Positions 34,331 through 45,416 of a DNA stretch of 64,000 nt are shown piece by piece. The notes beneath the pieces were generated by a model. That model was not told the origin of the DNA. It saw only the letters and a list, made by a program, of their open reading frames with translations, and made no database searches. Source of the stretch: Cohaesibacter haloalkalitolerans (GTDB taxonomy: Bacteria; Pseudomonadota; Alphaproteobacteria; Rhizobiales; Cohaesibacteraceae); contig NZ_QNUM01000002.1 of the NCBI RefSeq assembly GCF_003574655.1, positions 248,001 through 312,000 on the forward strand. The letters are read 5' to 3'. Made by a program: the position numbers and the translations under genes. Each line of letters starts with the position of its first letter. Within the stretch, counting starts at the first letter, position 1.

Positions 34331-34884
34331 TTCACAATCATCTTCTCGATTTGCCAAACGGAACGGGCGGCGTATTTCGGATCAAGAAGAGATGTATCCA
34401 AATCCCGAGGATAGATGAGCCGTGTCGGGCCGCGCCGGCGGATGCTCAGATCCTCACCATTCTTGCGAATGGCGAGCAGAACATCATGGTCGTAGAAATC
34501 CTTGATGGGGATGGTGACGCTGTAACCATCAAGGGCGCGAAACTCCACCTGTTCGCCCATCGAACCGACATAGTCCAGAAGATCGCGCATCAGCACGCCA
34601 TGCCACAGATGGGGAGTTGAGGAATAGATGGTACGGGTTTGAAGCTCTCGGAGGCCGATTTTTTCGATCATCGGGCGATCAAGAAGCACTGCGCCATTGG
34701 CATTGTGATTGTCGAGCCTTCCCGTCACTGTCAGGATGACGTCGCTTTGCGGCTGGCTCAGCTCATCGGCATAAACAAATGCCGAATATGCCTCCAGGCA
34801 TGTGACCGTGAAGAAGATGATGCCGCAAACCAGTTTGAGGTGCAATCTTGCGAATGCACCCTCCATATTTCCCCGTCGAGCCAT
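34327..34884 (-). CDS. Periplasmic Moco-domain-like protein
   Basis: 185 residues with an N-terminal signal or anchor helix (LVCGIIFFTVTCLEAYSAFVYA). The mature part resembles the oxidoreductase molybdopterin-binding fold of sulfite-oxidase-like proteins: ILTVTGRLDN, LHPH-like TPHLWHGVLMRDLLDYVG, FRALDGYSVTIPIKDFYDHDVLLA and RRGPTRLIYP. The cysteine that ligates Mo in true enzymes is not evident, so it may be a non-catalytic ligand-binding domain. Its stop overlaps the start of the GGDEF-EAL gene by four bases, suggesting that it feeds a periplasmic signal to that protein. AGGGGTG precedes the ATG. Confidence 0.68.
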   Translation of the reverse strand: MARRGNMEGAFARLHLKLVCGIIFFTVTCLEAYSAFVYADELSQPQSDVILTVTGRLDNHNANGAVLLDRPMIEKIGLRELQTRTIYSSTPHLWHGVLMRDLLDYVGSMGEQVEFRALDGYSVTIPIKDFYDHDVLLAIRKNGEDLSIRRRGPTRLIYPRDLDTSLLDPKYAARSVWQIEKMIVK

Positions 34885-35122
34885 TGTTCACCCCTGTTTG
34901 GCCAAATCAAACCATAAGGGGCATTCACAAATAGTAAAACGCTCCCGGGTGGAGCGAGAGGAAGCCGGAATTGGTTGGAATTATAGTTTTATACTTAATT
35001 GACCGTTAAGGTGTGGTTTTGGCAGAGAGCGGCAAAAAGCTGCCGCTCAAGCCCATTCTGCAACACAAGACCGGTAGGAAGGCTGCCAGTCCAACCGGTC
35101 GCGGCGGCTGCCGCGGAGACGC

Positions 35123-35794
35123 TTATTTCTCGTGCCAGTTCTTCAGCGCTTCGATGGTCGCCGGAATATCGACGAGACGGCGCACAACGGTTTCCGCTCC
35201 GGCATCCATCAGATGCTCCCCATGACCGGGGTAGCTGTGGCTGGCGCCAATGAAGCCAATCACCCGCATCCCTGCCTGACAGGCAGCCTGAACCCCGTGG
35301 GTGCTGTCCTCGATGACGATGCAATCGGCCGGATCGGTTTCAAGAACCGTTGCCGCATGCAGGAAGACGTTCGGGTCTGGCTTGGGCTGCTTGGTACCTA
35401 CTTCCATAGCTGAATAGACATAGGGGCGGAAGCGATCCCACAGGTCGCCACGGCGCATGTTGCTCTCCAGCCGATCCGAGGCGGTGTTGGAGCAGACACA
35501 GCGCGGGTAGTCGAGCTGATCGAGCATCTCGTGTGCGCCTTCGATGACCTTCATCGTGTCGATCTTCTGCATGGCGCGATCATCGATTCGTTCCAGAATA
35601 TCGAACGGCAGGTTACGCTCGAGTTCCTCTTCAATGAGCTGGACAATCTCGGCATTGGTCATGCCGGCATAGGTGCTGTTGTAGGTTTCCAGATCCATAT
35701 CAAGATCTTCTTCCTGAAACACCTCGATGGATGCCTTGGCCCAAATGATTTCCGTATCCACCAGCGTGCCATCACAATCAAAAATCACCAGCAT
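35123..35794 (-). CDS. HAD-superfamily phosphatase (beta-phosphoglucomutase/Gph-like)
   Basis: About 223 residues with the HAD motifs in order: nucleophile MLVIFDCDGTLVDTE, a helical cap, VCSNTASDRLE (motif II Ser), KPDPNVFLHAA (motif III Lys) and CIVIEDSTHGVQAA (motif IV acids). It should hydrolyse small phosphate esters such as sugar phosphates or 6-phosphogluconate; the substrate is not defined by sequence. ATG at 35794 is favoured because AAGG lies about 9 bases ahead, while the ATG at 35803 is too close to it. It lies downstream of surf1 on the same strand. Confidence 0.87.
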   Translation of the reverse strand: MLVIFDCDGTLVDTEIIWAKASIEVFQEEDLDMDLETYNSTYAGMTNAEIVQLIEEELERNLPFDILERIDDRAMQKIDTMKVIEGAHEMLDQLDYPRCVCSNTASDRLESNMRRGDLWDRFRPYVYSAMEVGTKQPKPDPNVFLHAATVLETDPADCIVIEDSTHGVQAACQAGMRVIGFIGASHSYPGHGEHLMDAGAETVVRRLVDIPATIEALKNWHEK

Positions 35795-35921
35795 CTTGTC
35801 CATCCTTGCTATCCGTCAGCATCAACCCGAAGCGTGCCACCTGACAGGTCTGAAACCGGCAGGACGCACGAAATCCTTCATGTGGACCTTTGGGCGAACA
35901 AGGTCAATGGGCGGGGACCAA

Positions 35922-36716
35922 TTATTTGCCCCCAGCCGCCTGTTCCAGCTCAGACGGCTGGCTTTTGCTGCGGCTTTTCCGCAGGAAAAGCAGGAAGATG
36001 ACAACCAGCGCCGCCGCCAACCCATACCAGGTGAGCGCATATTGCAAATGACTATTGCGGAAGCTGATGCGGGTTTCTCCCCCTTGCGGCAGGCTCACCC
36101 CTTCAAGGCCGGATGGCACCCCCTGCCCCTTGAGAAGATCAACCCAATAGGGAGCGGTGGTAGCCGGGGCCATGCCGAGATAGGCTGCCATTTCGCCGAC
36201 CTGCCGGACGATCCAGACATTCTTCTGCATGTCCGCCTTCGGGCTCAGCCAGTTTTTCGGCTCGTCAAACCGCATGAGACCGGTGAGCGTCACGTCACCG
36301 GAGATCAATGTTTCCGGACGGCTTTGCGCCTCCTTCTGCCGCTCGGGCACAAAACCGCGATTGATGATCACCTGCCAGCCATCGGTGGTGATGAAGGGGG
36401 TCATGATGAGATAGCCGGGCCCTCTCAGCGGGCCGCCACGCGGCTCATTGAGGGCAAACCAGACATGAACCTCGTGGCTGTGGTCATAGTGACCAACAAG
36501 ACGCACGGGGCGGTAGACCGCTGCATCGGGCTGAAGACCTGTCCATTGGTCCGGCCCCGGAGCACCCTCAGGGGATGCAGCGACGCGGCTGTTCACATCT
36601 GCTATCAGCTGCTCCTTCCAGGCCAGCCGTCGCACCTGCCAGTTGCCCAGCGAGACAAGGAGGATAAAAGCGGCAAGGGCACTCAGGCTGAACAGCCAGA
36701 TTTTCGCTCTGGACAT
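35922..36716 (-). CDS. SURF1-family cytochrome oxidase assembly protein
   Basis: 264 residues, with membrane helices at each end (WLFSLSALAAFILLVSLGNWQVRR and LTWYGLAAALVVIFLLFL) and a periplasmic middle part. SURF1 helps insert heme a into subunit I of aa3 oxidase. Family landmarks are LGNWQVRRLAWKEQLI, GYLIMTPF...INRGFVP and the ending SFRNSHLQYALTWYGLA. The ATG at 36716 is the family-consistent start; an extension to 36875 would run antisense over the next gene. It belongs to the cta cluster but is separated from it by an opposite-strand gene. Confidence 0.92.
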   Translation of the reverse strand: MSRAKIWLFSLSALAAFILLVSLGNWQVRRLAWKEQLIADVNSRVAASPEGAPGPDQWTGLQPDAAVYRPVRLVGHYDHSHEVHVWFALNEPRGGPLRGPGYLIMTPFITTDGWQVIINRGFVPERQKEAQSRPETLISGDVTLTGLMRFDEPKNWLSPKADMQKNVWIVRQVGEMAAYLGMAPATTAPYWVDLLKGQGVPSGLEGVSLPQGGETRISFRNSHLQYALTWYGLAAALVVIFLLFLRKSRSKSQPSELEQAAGGK

Positions 36717-36832
36717 CACTTTTCCCACACGCTCCTCATGTCTTTGTGCTACCAGACGGGAGGCTACAGGCATTTCGGCCTTCGTGCCATCCAACATCCG
36801 CTCAAGCCCCCGTGCAAAGAGGATTTGCTGCC

Positions 36833-37162
36833 ATGCGCTCCCAACCTGCCCGCTTTGCCCTTGTCTTCTTCTCACTCAATCTGTTCTTTCCGCTGGCAGT
36901 GCAGATCGGGGTGGCGATCATCGGCCTGTTCGAGCCAAACCTGCGCACGCTGGCGGTAGCATTGCCGGTGATCTTCCTGATCAATGTGGCCAACATCAGC
37001 CTCGCCTTCTATCACAAGGCCTGGCAGCGGGTGGCGCTGATCACCATCACGCTGTTCAACGCCATTTCCGTTTTTGCGATGGGAGGCCTGTCCTTTTTAA
37101 CATCCGTTGCCGGGTGGGAAGAGATCGTGCCAGATCTGGTCAGTCTGATCCTGCATCACTGA
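36833..37162 (+). CDS. Small membrane protein inside the cta cluster
   Basis: 109 residues from the ATG at 36833, with three predicted membrane helices (FALVFFSLNLFFPLAVQIGVAIIGLF, TLAVALPVIFLINVANISLAF, ALITITLFNAISVFAMGGL). It is encoded opposite to the surrounding cta genes and its 3' end overlaps the DUF983 gene by 23 bases. GAGGA precedes the start. No family is recognised. Its position between DUF983 and surf1 may be coincidence or may reflect a role in oxidase assembly; the sequence does not decide this. Confidence 0.6.
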   Translation: MRSQPARFALVFFSLNLFFPLAVQIGVAIIGLFEPNLRTLAVALPVIFLINVANISLAFYHKAWQRVALITITLFNAISVFAMGGLSFLTSVAGWEEIVPDLVSLILHH

Positions 37163-37520
37163 TCCGCCGACCCTGCTCGGCCTTGGTGCGGTATTGCTGA
37201 GCGATGAGCGCCCCTTTCAGCCAATAGAGGAAGGCAAGGCACAGCAGGATGGCGACCGGTGCCCAGATGATCACTTGCAGCCAGACCGGAGGTTCATAGG
37301 TGAACTCGGTATAGAGCAGTCCACCGGTGGAGATGAAGCCGACGATCATGATGACAAAGACGGCTGGTCCATCGCCGCTGTCGATGAACCCATAGTCAAG
37401 GCCGCAGACATCGCATCTGTCGGCAACCTTGAGAAAGCTCCTGTAGAGCCTGCCCTTGCCACAGCGCGGACATTTGCCCGCGAGGGCCGTGCGGGCAACG
37501 CTGCCGCCACTTTCCGCCAT
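37140..37520 (-). CDS. DUF983 protein
   Basis: 126 residues with an N-terminal zinc-ribbon pair, KCPRCGKGRLYRSFLKVADRCDVCGLDYG, then two membrane helices (GPAVFVIMIVGFISTGGLLY, WLQVIIWAPVAILLCLAFLYWL). DUF983 genes are regularly embedded in alphaproteobacterial aa3-oxidase clusters between ctaE and surf1, as here, but their function is not established. The ATG at 37520 is preferred; longer in-frame starts reach into ctaE. It is 43 bases downstream of ctaE, so the two are probably co-transcribed. Confidence 0.88.
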   Translation of the reverse strand: MAESGGSVARTALAGKCPRCGKGRLYRSFLKVADRCDVCGLDYGFIDSGDGPAVFVIMIVGFISTGGLLYTEFTYEPPVWLQVIIWAPVAILLCLAFLYWLKGALIAQQYRTKAEQGRRISDAGSD

Positions 37521-37563
37521 GATCCTTCCTTCCTGCACCGGCCGAGCGGTGCGCGGCACCGGC

Positions 37564-38400
37564 CTAATGGCCGATGGTGCCGCCGAAATTGCCCCAGACA
37601 TAGATGGCCGTGAACAGGAACAGCCAGACCACGTCAACAAAGTGCCAGTACCAGGCAGCCGCTTCGAAGCCGAAATGCTGCTGAGGGGTGAAATGGCCCT
37701 TGTAGACCCGGATGAGACAGACAATCAGGAAAATGGTGCCGACAAACACATGAAATCCGTGGAAGCCGGTCGCCATGAAGAAGGTGGCGCCATAGATGCT
37801 TTCCTTGAAGGCAAACGGGGCGTGAACATATTCATAGACCTGGACCGCCGAGAAGACGGCGCCGAGCAGAATGGTCAGCGCCAGCCCTTTCTTGACCCCG
37901 TCCCGATCGTTCTCCAGCAGTGCATGGTGTGCCCATGTCACCGTAGTGCCGGAAGCCAGCAGCAGCAGCGTGTTGAAAAGCGGCAGGTGCCACGGGTCGA
38001 TGACTTCCAGCCCCTTGGGAGGCCAGACACCACCAAGAAATTCCGTGCGCAGATATTGTTTGGCCTCATCGGCAAACAGGCTGGCATCGAAGAAAGCCCA
38101 GAACCACGCCACGAAGAACATCACTTCCGAGGCGATGAACAGGATCATGCCATAGCGCAGATGCAGCTGAACCACCGGCGTGTGGTGCCCTTCATGAGCT
38201 TCCCTGATGACATCGCGCCACCAGCCAAGCATGGTGTAAAGCACACCGACAAGGCCCGCCAGCAGAATGAGGCTGGTGCCGCCGTGGAACAGAGTGACCG
38301 CGCCGATTGCCATGACAAACGCAGACACCGAGGCGATGATCGGCCAGGGGCTGGGGTCGATGATGTGATAGTCGTGGTTCTTGCTATGAGCCTCAGCCAT
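37564..38400 (-). CDS. ctaE: Cytochrome c oxidase subunit III
   Basis: Integral membrane subunit III of aa3-type cytochrome c oxidase, which stabilises the catalytic core and its oxygen path. 278 residues with seven helices. Typical segments are HDYHIIDPSPWPIIAS near the start, WWRDVIREAHEGHHTPVVQ, SEVMFFVAWFWAFFDASLF and the ending FGFEAAAWYWHFVDVVWLFL. Its start overlaps the ctaG stop by eight bases. Confidence 0.96.
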   Translation of the reverse strand: MAEAHSKNHDYHIIDPSPWPIIASVSAFVMAIGAVTLFHGGTSLILLAGLVGVLYTMLGWWRDVIREAHEGHHTPVVQLHLRYGMILFIASEVMFFVAWFWAFFDASLFADEAKQYLRTEFLGGVWPPKGLEVIDPWHLPLFNTLLLLASGTTVTWAHHALLENDRDGVKKGLALTILLGAVFSAVQVYEYVHAPFAFKESIYGATFFMATGFHGFHVFVGTIFLIVCLIRVYKGHFTPQQHFGFEAAAWYWHFVDVVWLFLFTAIYVWGNFGGTIGH

Positions 38401-39052
38401 TGTCTGCTCCTCCCAAGCGCGTCGATGTCCTGTCGGTGGGTGCGGGGCTACCGCCCACCTTGGCCGCCTTGTCGGCGGGTTCCTTTTCCAGCGGGAAGAA
38501 GGTGTAGGACAGGGTGATGGTGTCGATGAATCTGAGATCCGGATCCTTGTCGATATCGGGATCGATAAAGAAGATCACCGGCATGTGGCTGGTCTCGCCT
38601 GCCTTGACCGTCTGTTCGGTGAAGCAGAAGCATTCCAGCTTGTTGAAATAGGCACCCGCAGCCTGCGGCGTGACGTTGAAGGTGGCGGTTCCGGCGGACG
38701 CATGCTGGCCCTGATTGACCACCTTGTAGAAGGCCTCGCCGGTCTCGCCCACCTTGAGGGTCACGGGCTTGGTCTCGGGCCGGAAGGTCCAGCTGAGCCC
38801 GCCGGATACGTTGGCGTCAAAACGCACGGTCATCTTGCGGGCAATCGGGGCCGCCGGGGCAGTGGTTGCCGCCCGCGTCGTACCGCCATAGCCGGTCACC
38901 TGACAGAAGAGCGAATAGAGTGGGACGGCGGCGTAGGCCATGCCGACCATCACGCCAACAAAGCCCAGAAGCCCATAGGCCAGACGCAGGTTGGCGCGGG
39001 CATTGTCGACCGGGCGGGTCTCGCCTTTCTCTATCGTGTTCTGTTCGCTCAT
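38393..39052 (-). CDS. ctaG: Cytochrome oxidase copper chaperone CtaG/Cox11
   Basis: Membrane-anchored periplasmic protein that delivers copper to the CuB site of subunit I. 219 residues: a short cytoplasmic lead, one helix (LAYGLLGFVGVMVGMAYAAVPLYSLFCQVTGYGG) and a beta domain. The copper-binding pair in LECFCFTEQ and the conserved MPVIFFIDP are present. The last ~30 residues are a low-complexity tail. It overlaps ctaE by eight bases and follows coxF by 31 bases. Confidence 0.95.
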   Translation of the reverse strand: MSEQNTIEKGETRPVDNARANLRLAYGLLGFVGVMVGMAYAAVPLYSLFCQVTGYGGTTRAATTAPAAPIARKMTVRFDANVSGGLSWTFRPETKPVTLKVGETGEAFYKVVNQGQHASAGTATFNVTPQAAGAYFNKLECFCFTEQTVKAGETSHMPVIFFIDPDIDKDPDLRFIDTITLSYTFFPLEKEPADKAAKVGGSPAPTDRTSTRLGGADNG

Positions 39053-39083
39053 CGGATCACACTTTCCTGTTGCGCCAGCCGGT

Positions 39084-39245
39084 TCAAAGCGGCCGGTTCA
39101 TCACGCCCGGCCCCATCTTGACGATGGTGATGGCGTAGAAAATGAGAACCAGAGCGCCGAGCGCGAAAGCAATCGCCATGGAACGACGACGCTGGCGCTT
39201 CTTCTGGGTGTCGGTCAGGGTGACCCGTTCGATGATTTCAGCCAT
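39084..39245 (-). CDS. Small CoxF-like membrane protein
   Basis: 53 residues: MAEIIERVTLTDTQ, a basic stretch KKRQRRRS, one membrane helix (MAIAFALGALVLIFYAITIV) and a tail KMGPGVMNRPL. Size, layout and position between ctaB and ctaG match the small CoxF proteins of alphaproteobacterial aa3-oxidase clusters, whose exact role is unknown. GAAAGGACATT lies ahead of the ATG. Gaps of 45 bases to ctaB and 31 to ctaG fit a single operon. Confidence 0.85.
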   Translation of the reverse strand: MAEIIERVTLTDTQKKRQRRRSMAIAFALGALVLIFYAITIVKMGPGVMNRPL

Positions 39246-39290
39246 GACAATGTCCTTTCACAGGGTCATGAGGTTCCGGTTGCCGCTTGC

Positions 39291-40289
39291 TCAGAGGAGC
39301 GAGGGCAGCGCTGGAAGTCCCGCGAGGCGCTCGAAGAGCAGCGTCGCATAAAGCAGAAAAAGATAGAGGATGGAGAAACCGAACATCTGTCCGGCGGACT
39401 TTCTGGCCAGGCTTCCCTCGCGAATGGTATAGACCCGCAAGGCTGCCCCGATGAACAAGAGACCCAGCGCCACGGACAGGGCTCCGTAGGTGACACCGGC
39501 GAAACCGAGCAGTGCAGGCAGCACCCCGATGGGCGCCAGCAGCAGCGAATAGATGAGGATCTGCGAGCGGGTCACAGCCTCCCCCGCCACGACCGGCAGC
39601 ATCGGCACCTTGGCGGCGCGATAGTCATCGCTCTTGATGAGGGCCAGCGCCCAGAAATGGGGGGGCGTCCACATGAAGATGATGAGAAACAGTACGATGG
39701 ACTCTATGCTGACCGTGCCGGTAACGGCCGCCCAGCCGATCATCGGCGGGAACGCCCCGGCAGCGCCACCGATGACGATGTTCTGCGGCGTGCGGCGCTT
39801 CAGCCACATGGTGTAGACCACCGCGTAGAAGAAAATGGTGAAGGCCAAGAGCCCACCGGCCAGCCAGTTGACCAGCAGGCCGAGCATCAGCACGGAACCG
39901 ACAGACAACGTCAAGCCGAAGCTGAGGGCTTCACCCGGCGTGATGCGCCCTGCCGGAATGGGCCGGTTGGCGGTGCGCTTCATCACGGCGTCGATGTCGG
40001 CGTCATACCACATGTTGAGCGCCCCGGAGGCCCCTCCGCCGATGGCGATGCAGAGAATGGCGATGAGGCTTTCCAAAGGATGCAAATGACCGGGAGCAAC
40101 CATCAGGCCAACGAGGGCGGTAAAGATCACCAGAGACATCACCCGCGGCTTGAGCAGGGCGATATAGTCGCGCACCTCCGCGCCACCGAAATCCGCGCCG
40201 TAATCGGCTCGGCTCAGCGCCTTGGTGGTGGCAATGGCCGAAAGGGCCTGTTTGCGCTCGGCATGGTCCGCATGGTCCACAAGGGTCAT
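39291..40289 (-). CDS. ctaB: Protoheme IX farnesyltransferase (heme O synthase)
   Basis: Membrane prenyltransferase that attaches farnesyl to heme b, making heme O, the precursor of heme a. 332 residues with about eight to nine helices. The first Asp-rich site [19 protein letters not shown] and the second region around [13 protein letters not shown] are intact. An N-terminal lead of ~50 residues precedes [20 protein letters not shown]. It lies 172 bases downstream of ctaD in the cta cluster. Confidence 0.96.
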   Translation of the reverse strand: MTLVDHADHAERKQALSAIATTKALSRADYGADFGGAEVRDYIALLKPRVMSLVIFTALVGLMVAPGHLHPLESLIAILCIAIGGGASGALNMWYDADIDAVMKRTANRPIPAGRITPGEALSFGLTLSVGSVLMLGLLVNWLAGGLLAFTIFFYAVVYTMWLKRRTPQNIVIGGAAGAFPPMIGWAAVTGTVSIESIVLFLIIFMWTPPHFWALALIKSDDYRAAKVPMLPVVAGEAVTRSQILIYSLLLAPIGVLPALLGFAGVTYGALSVALGLLFIGAALRVYTIREGSLARKSAGQMFGFSILYLFLLYATLLFERLAGLPALPSLL

Positions 40290-40461
40290 GGTCTCTCTCC
40301 CGACAGGTTTCAGCCTGCCTCGTTGTTATCGGGTCCTTTTGTCTTTCTCTTCCATCGTCTTGTTTGCTGGCGGTTCGGCCAGAGGGCGGTGCGGGGCTTG
40401 AAACGCCAAGGCTCGAGCGATCAAGCCTTGGCGACGGGCCTCCTCACTTGCCCTTTACCCC

Positions 40462-43006
<2,545 letters not shown>

Positions 43007-43575
43007 GGTCGCACCTCCCTTGTCAAACCTCTCAAATCCGGGGCGCCGGTCAACACGCATCGCCGGATGTCTTGCTGATCTGCTTTCTGGAATGATGGTT
43101 CGACGCGCCGTCATGGCCTTGAGCAAGGTCTCTGGCAAGGTCTCTGGCCAGATCTCGTGCAAGCTCTCGGGCCACAGGGCCTTTCCGCTCATGGACCGGT
43201 CGGTTTCCGCTTGTCTTGCTTTTCTGGAAACCGGCCTAAGAACAGGGTCGTACCGAATTTCAATTTGATTCAGATCAAGTCGGGAATATTCAGACACATG
43301 CGACCGGATGTCGCAACCTCTGCGCATAGTCCATTAGTGCGACAGAATGCCCTACTTCACAATTTATTCTTTATTATTCAAAAATATCCACATGCGTCAT
43401 TCCCCGAACGAGACGCAATGCACTGGAAATATCCCCAATATTTTATTGCCACAATTGAAGCCTAGTGCTGTCTGTGGAAGCATTTCCAAGACAGCGGGTC
43501 GGCGAATCAGGCAAATAGAGTCCGGTTTTCGTCCCACACGCTTCATGCCCCTTCATGCCCTTTAGGGCGATAGTC
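43007..43575. other. Intergenic region upstream of ctaC and the IalB gene
   Basis: 569 bases between divergent genes, holding the promoters of both. The left part is GC-rich with short direct repeats around TCTGGCAAGGTCTCTGGC (~43131-43150). The right part (43260-43460) is AT-rich and contains the FNR/FixK-type palindrome at 43265. No gene is supported here. Confidence 0.5.
43265..43278. promoter_or_regulatory. FNR/FixK-type operator
   Basis: TTGATTCAGATCAA is a perfect match to the FNR/FixK/Anr consensus TTGAT-N4-ATCAA. It lies ~260 bases upstream of the ctaC start and ~300 upstream of the IalB-family gene. This is the site type used by oxygen-responsive Crp/Fnr regulators in alphaproteobacteria. 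Which of the two genes it controls is not known. Confidence 0.72.
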
Positions 43576-44142
43576 ATGGTGACACCTTCAATGACCTGCA
43601 AGCACGCCCCGGTTCGTTATTTCAGCAAGTTGCCATCTGGCGCCTTGTTTGCCGTAGCCCTTCTCCTGACATCTCTCGTGACCATCGGCTTTTCGGCCAG
43701 TGACGCCAATGCACAAGGGGCCGTGCGCTCCAAGCATGGCGATTGGGAAATCCGCTGCGATACGCCTCCGGGTTCACCGTCCGAGCAATGCGCGCTGATG
43801 CAGTATGTGACTGCGGCAGATCGTGACAATGTGGGGCTCACCGTGATTATCCTGAAAACCGCAGACAAGTCGGCTCGCATCCTGCGTGTGCTGACGCCGC
43901 TTGGCGTGCTGTTGCCCCATGGCCTCGGCCTGCATGTGGATAGCACTGATGTGGGCAATGCAGGCTTTGTGCGCTGCCTGCCACAGGGCTGCATCGCCGA
44001 AGTCATTATGGATGACCAGTTGCTCAAGCTTCTGGAAGAGGGCAAGACCGCGACCTTCATCGTCTTCCAGACGCCGGAAGAAGGCATCGGCATTCCTATC
44101 GAGCTCAATGGCTTCAAATCGGGCTTTGATGCCCTGAAGTAA
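43576..44142 (+). CDS. Invasion-associated locus B (IalB) family protein
   Basis: 188 residues from the ATG at 43576 (an alternative lies at 43555). An N-terminal signal segment (FAVALLLTSLVTIGFSASDANA) leads into a periplasmic domain matching IalB proteins: HGDWEIRCDTPPGSPSEQCALMQYV, LTVIILKTADKSARILRVLTPLGVLLPHGLGLHVD, and FVRCLPQGCIAEVIMDD. Four conserved cysteines suggest two disulfides. IalB was named in Bartonella for invasion, but the family is widespread in free-living Hyphomicrobiales and its molecular function is unknown. It is divergent from ctaC and followed by a terminator. Confidence 0.9.
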   Translation: MVTPSMTCKHAPVRYFSKLPSGALFAVALLLTSLVTIGFSASDANAQGAVRSKHGDWEIRCDTPPGSPSEQCALMQYVTAADRDNVGLTVIILKTADKSARILRVLTPLGVLLPHGLGLHVDSTDVGNAGFVRCLPQGCIAEVIMDDQLLKLLEEGKTATFIVFQTPEEGIGIPIELNGFKSGFDALK

Positions 44143-44174
44143 CGGCAGACGTTCGCTCAAGACGACATGACCAG

Positions 44175-44201
44175 AGGCCTCGCAAGGAGGCCTTTTGTTT
44201 G
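44175..44201 (+). terminator. Terminator after the IalB-family gene
   Basis: AGGCCTC (44175-44181) pairs with GAGGCCT (44187-44193) around a GCAAG loop, followed by TTTGTTTG. It lies 33 bases past the stop of the IalB-family gene. Confidence 0.75.
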
Positions 44202-44276
44202 CCCGGCCAACGCTGATGCCAGCGGTTATTGATACCCTGCCGACACCCCCTATAGACCTGCGAAAAGGAGCATCCC

Positions 44277-44711
44277 ATGTCTCATACCGAACAGACCACG
44301 CATCAAACGGACCATCACACGGGAAGCTGCCTGTGCGGCGGTGTGGCCTTCGAGATCAATGGCCCCTTCGAGCATTTCTTTCTCTGCCACTGCCAGCGCT
44401 GCCGCAAGGCCAGCGGCACGGCCCACACCGCCAATCTGTTCAGCACGACGGCAACTGTGGTCTGGCTCAGCGGCGAAGACCTGCTGTGCCATTATCATGT
44501 TCCCGAGAGCCGCCATGCGCGCTGCTTCTGCAAAAACTGCGGCTCGCCCCTACCCCTGGCCCAACCCGAACTAGGATTGGTTCTGGTGCCGGCAGGATGT
44601 CTCGACACACCGTTGGCGATGCGCCCCGAAGCCCATATCTTCACCAGCTCGCGTGCCGAGTGGGATGACGATCTGGCCGCTCTGCCGGAGTTCGACGGAC
44701 TGCCCGGCTAG
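44277..44711 (+). CDS. GFA-family (Gfa-like/CENP-V) zinc protein
   Basis: 144 residues of the glutathione-dependent formaldehyde-activating enzyme family. The zinc-binding cysteines appear as GSCLCGGVAFEI, LCHCQRCRKASGTAH and ARCFCKNCGSPLPL. The founding Gfa enzyme was proposed to form S-hydroxymethylglutathione, but most relatives have no shown activity. AAAGGAG lies ahead of the ATG. It is convergent with the next gene and has its own upstream region after the IalB terminator. Confidence 0.88.
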   Translation: MSHTEQTTHQTDHHTGSCLCGGVAFEINGPFEHFFLCHCQRCRKASGTAHTANLFSTTATVVWLSGEDLLCHYHVPESRHARCFCKNCGSPLPLAQPELGLVLVPAGCLDTPLAMRPEAHIFTSSRAEWDDDLAALPEFDGLPG

Positions 44712-44735
44712 ATGCCGAAAGGCGTGGCCAGCCCT

Positions 44736-45377
44736 CTAGTGCAGACGGTGGATGTTTGAAGGGGTATCATCGTTGCGATCAGATCCGTTCTGGCCACCAT
44801 TGATCACCTTCAGGCGACCACGCCAGCGATCCGAGAGTGCCCGCATGCCGGAAACCTCGACCATGCCGTGGGAGCGGAAGCCCATCAGCTCGCGGATTTT
44901 TTCGGCCTCTTCCTCGGATGGAAAGGCCCCGAAGGCGGGCAGGCTGTCGCCATTTTCCAGAATGGGATGGATCTCGATCACCGTCTCGTCGGTCGCCCAG
45001 TTGGGGCGGTGAAACTCCAGAATGGAAATATCCGCAAAGGGCGTCCGTGTCTCGCGGCGGCGCAACAGCCAGTCGCGGGTGGTCTGGATCAGCTGCTGCC
45101 CTTCAAGATCGAGTCGTGTATCCCGCGCCTCCCCCATGAGCGCCGAGAGCAGGAAGGACGTTCCGCCCGCCGCGCCGAGCAGCCCCAGAAGACCATAGGG
45201 GATCAGCACCCAGTTGAAACGGTTCCACTGGGGCGCGACCAGCAGCGCATAGGGCAACAGCCACAACACCACCCCGAACAGTCCGATCATCACGCGAACC
45301 GGCAGGGGATAGTGATTGTGAAACAGGAAGGGATCATCCTTGGCCTTTGTCCCGGTGTTGATGCCGCAACTGCTCAT
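44736..45377 (-). CDS. Hypothetical two-helix membrane protein
   Basis: 213 residues. After a polar lead, two membrane helices (VRVMIGLFGVVLWLLPYALLVA and VLIPYGLLGLLGAAGGTSFLLSAL) are followed by a cytoplasmic domain with short strands (TRLDLEGQQLIQTTRDWLLRRRE, ISILEFHRP) that resembles a bacterial PH-like domain; this is a shape resemblance only. The last ~40 residues are polar and likely disordered. It lies 39 bases downstream of thrB on the same strand, so co-transcription is likely. A protein of similar layout is encoded at 49908. Confidence 0.65.
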   Translation of the reverse strand: MSSCGINTGTKAKDDPFLFHNHYPLPVRVMIGLFGVVLWLLPYALLVAPQWNRFNWVLIPYGLLGLLGAAGGTSFLLSALMGEARDTRLDLEGQQLIQTTRDWLLRRRETRTPFADISILEFHRPNWATDETVIEIHPILENGDSLPAFGAFPSEEEAEKIRELMGFRSHGMVEVSGMRALSDRWRGRLKVINGGQNGSDRNDDTPSNIHRLH

Positions 45378-45416
45378 CCTGTCCCTCTGTGCTGTCGCCG
45401 TTGATCCGGCCTGATC

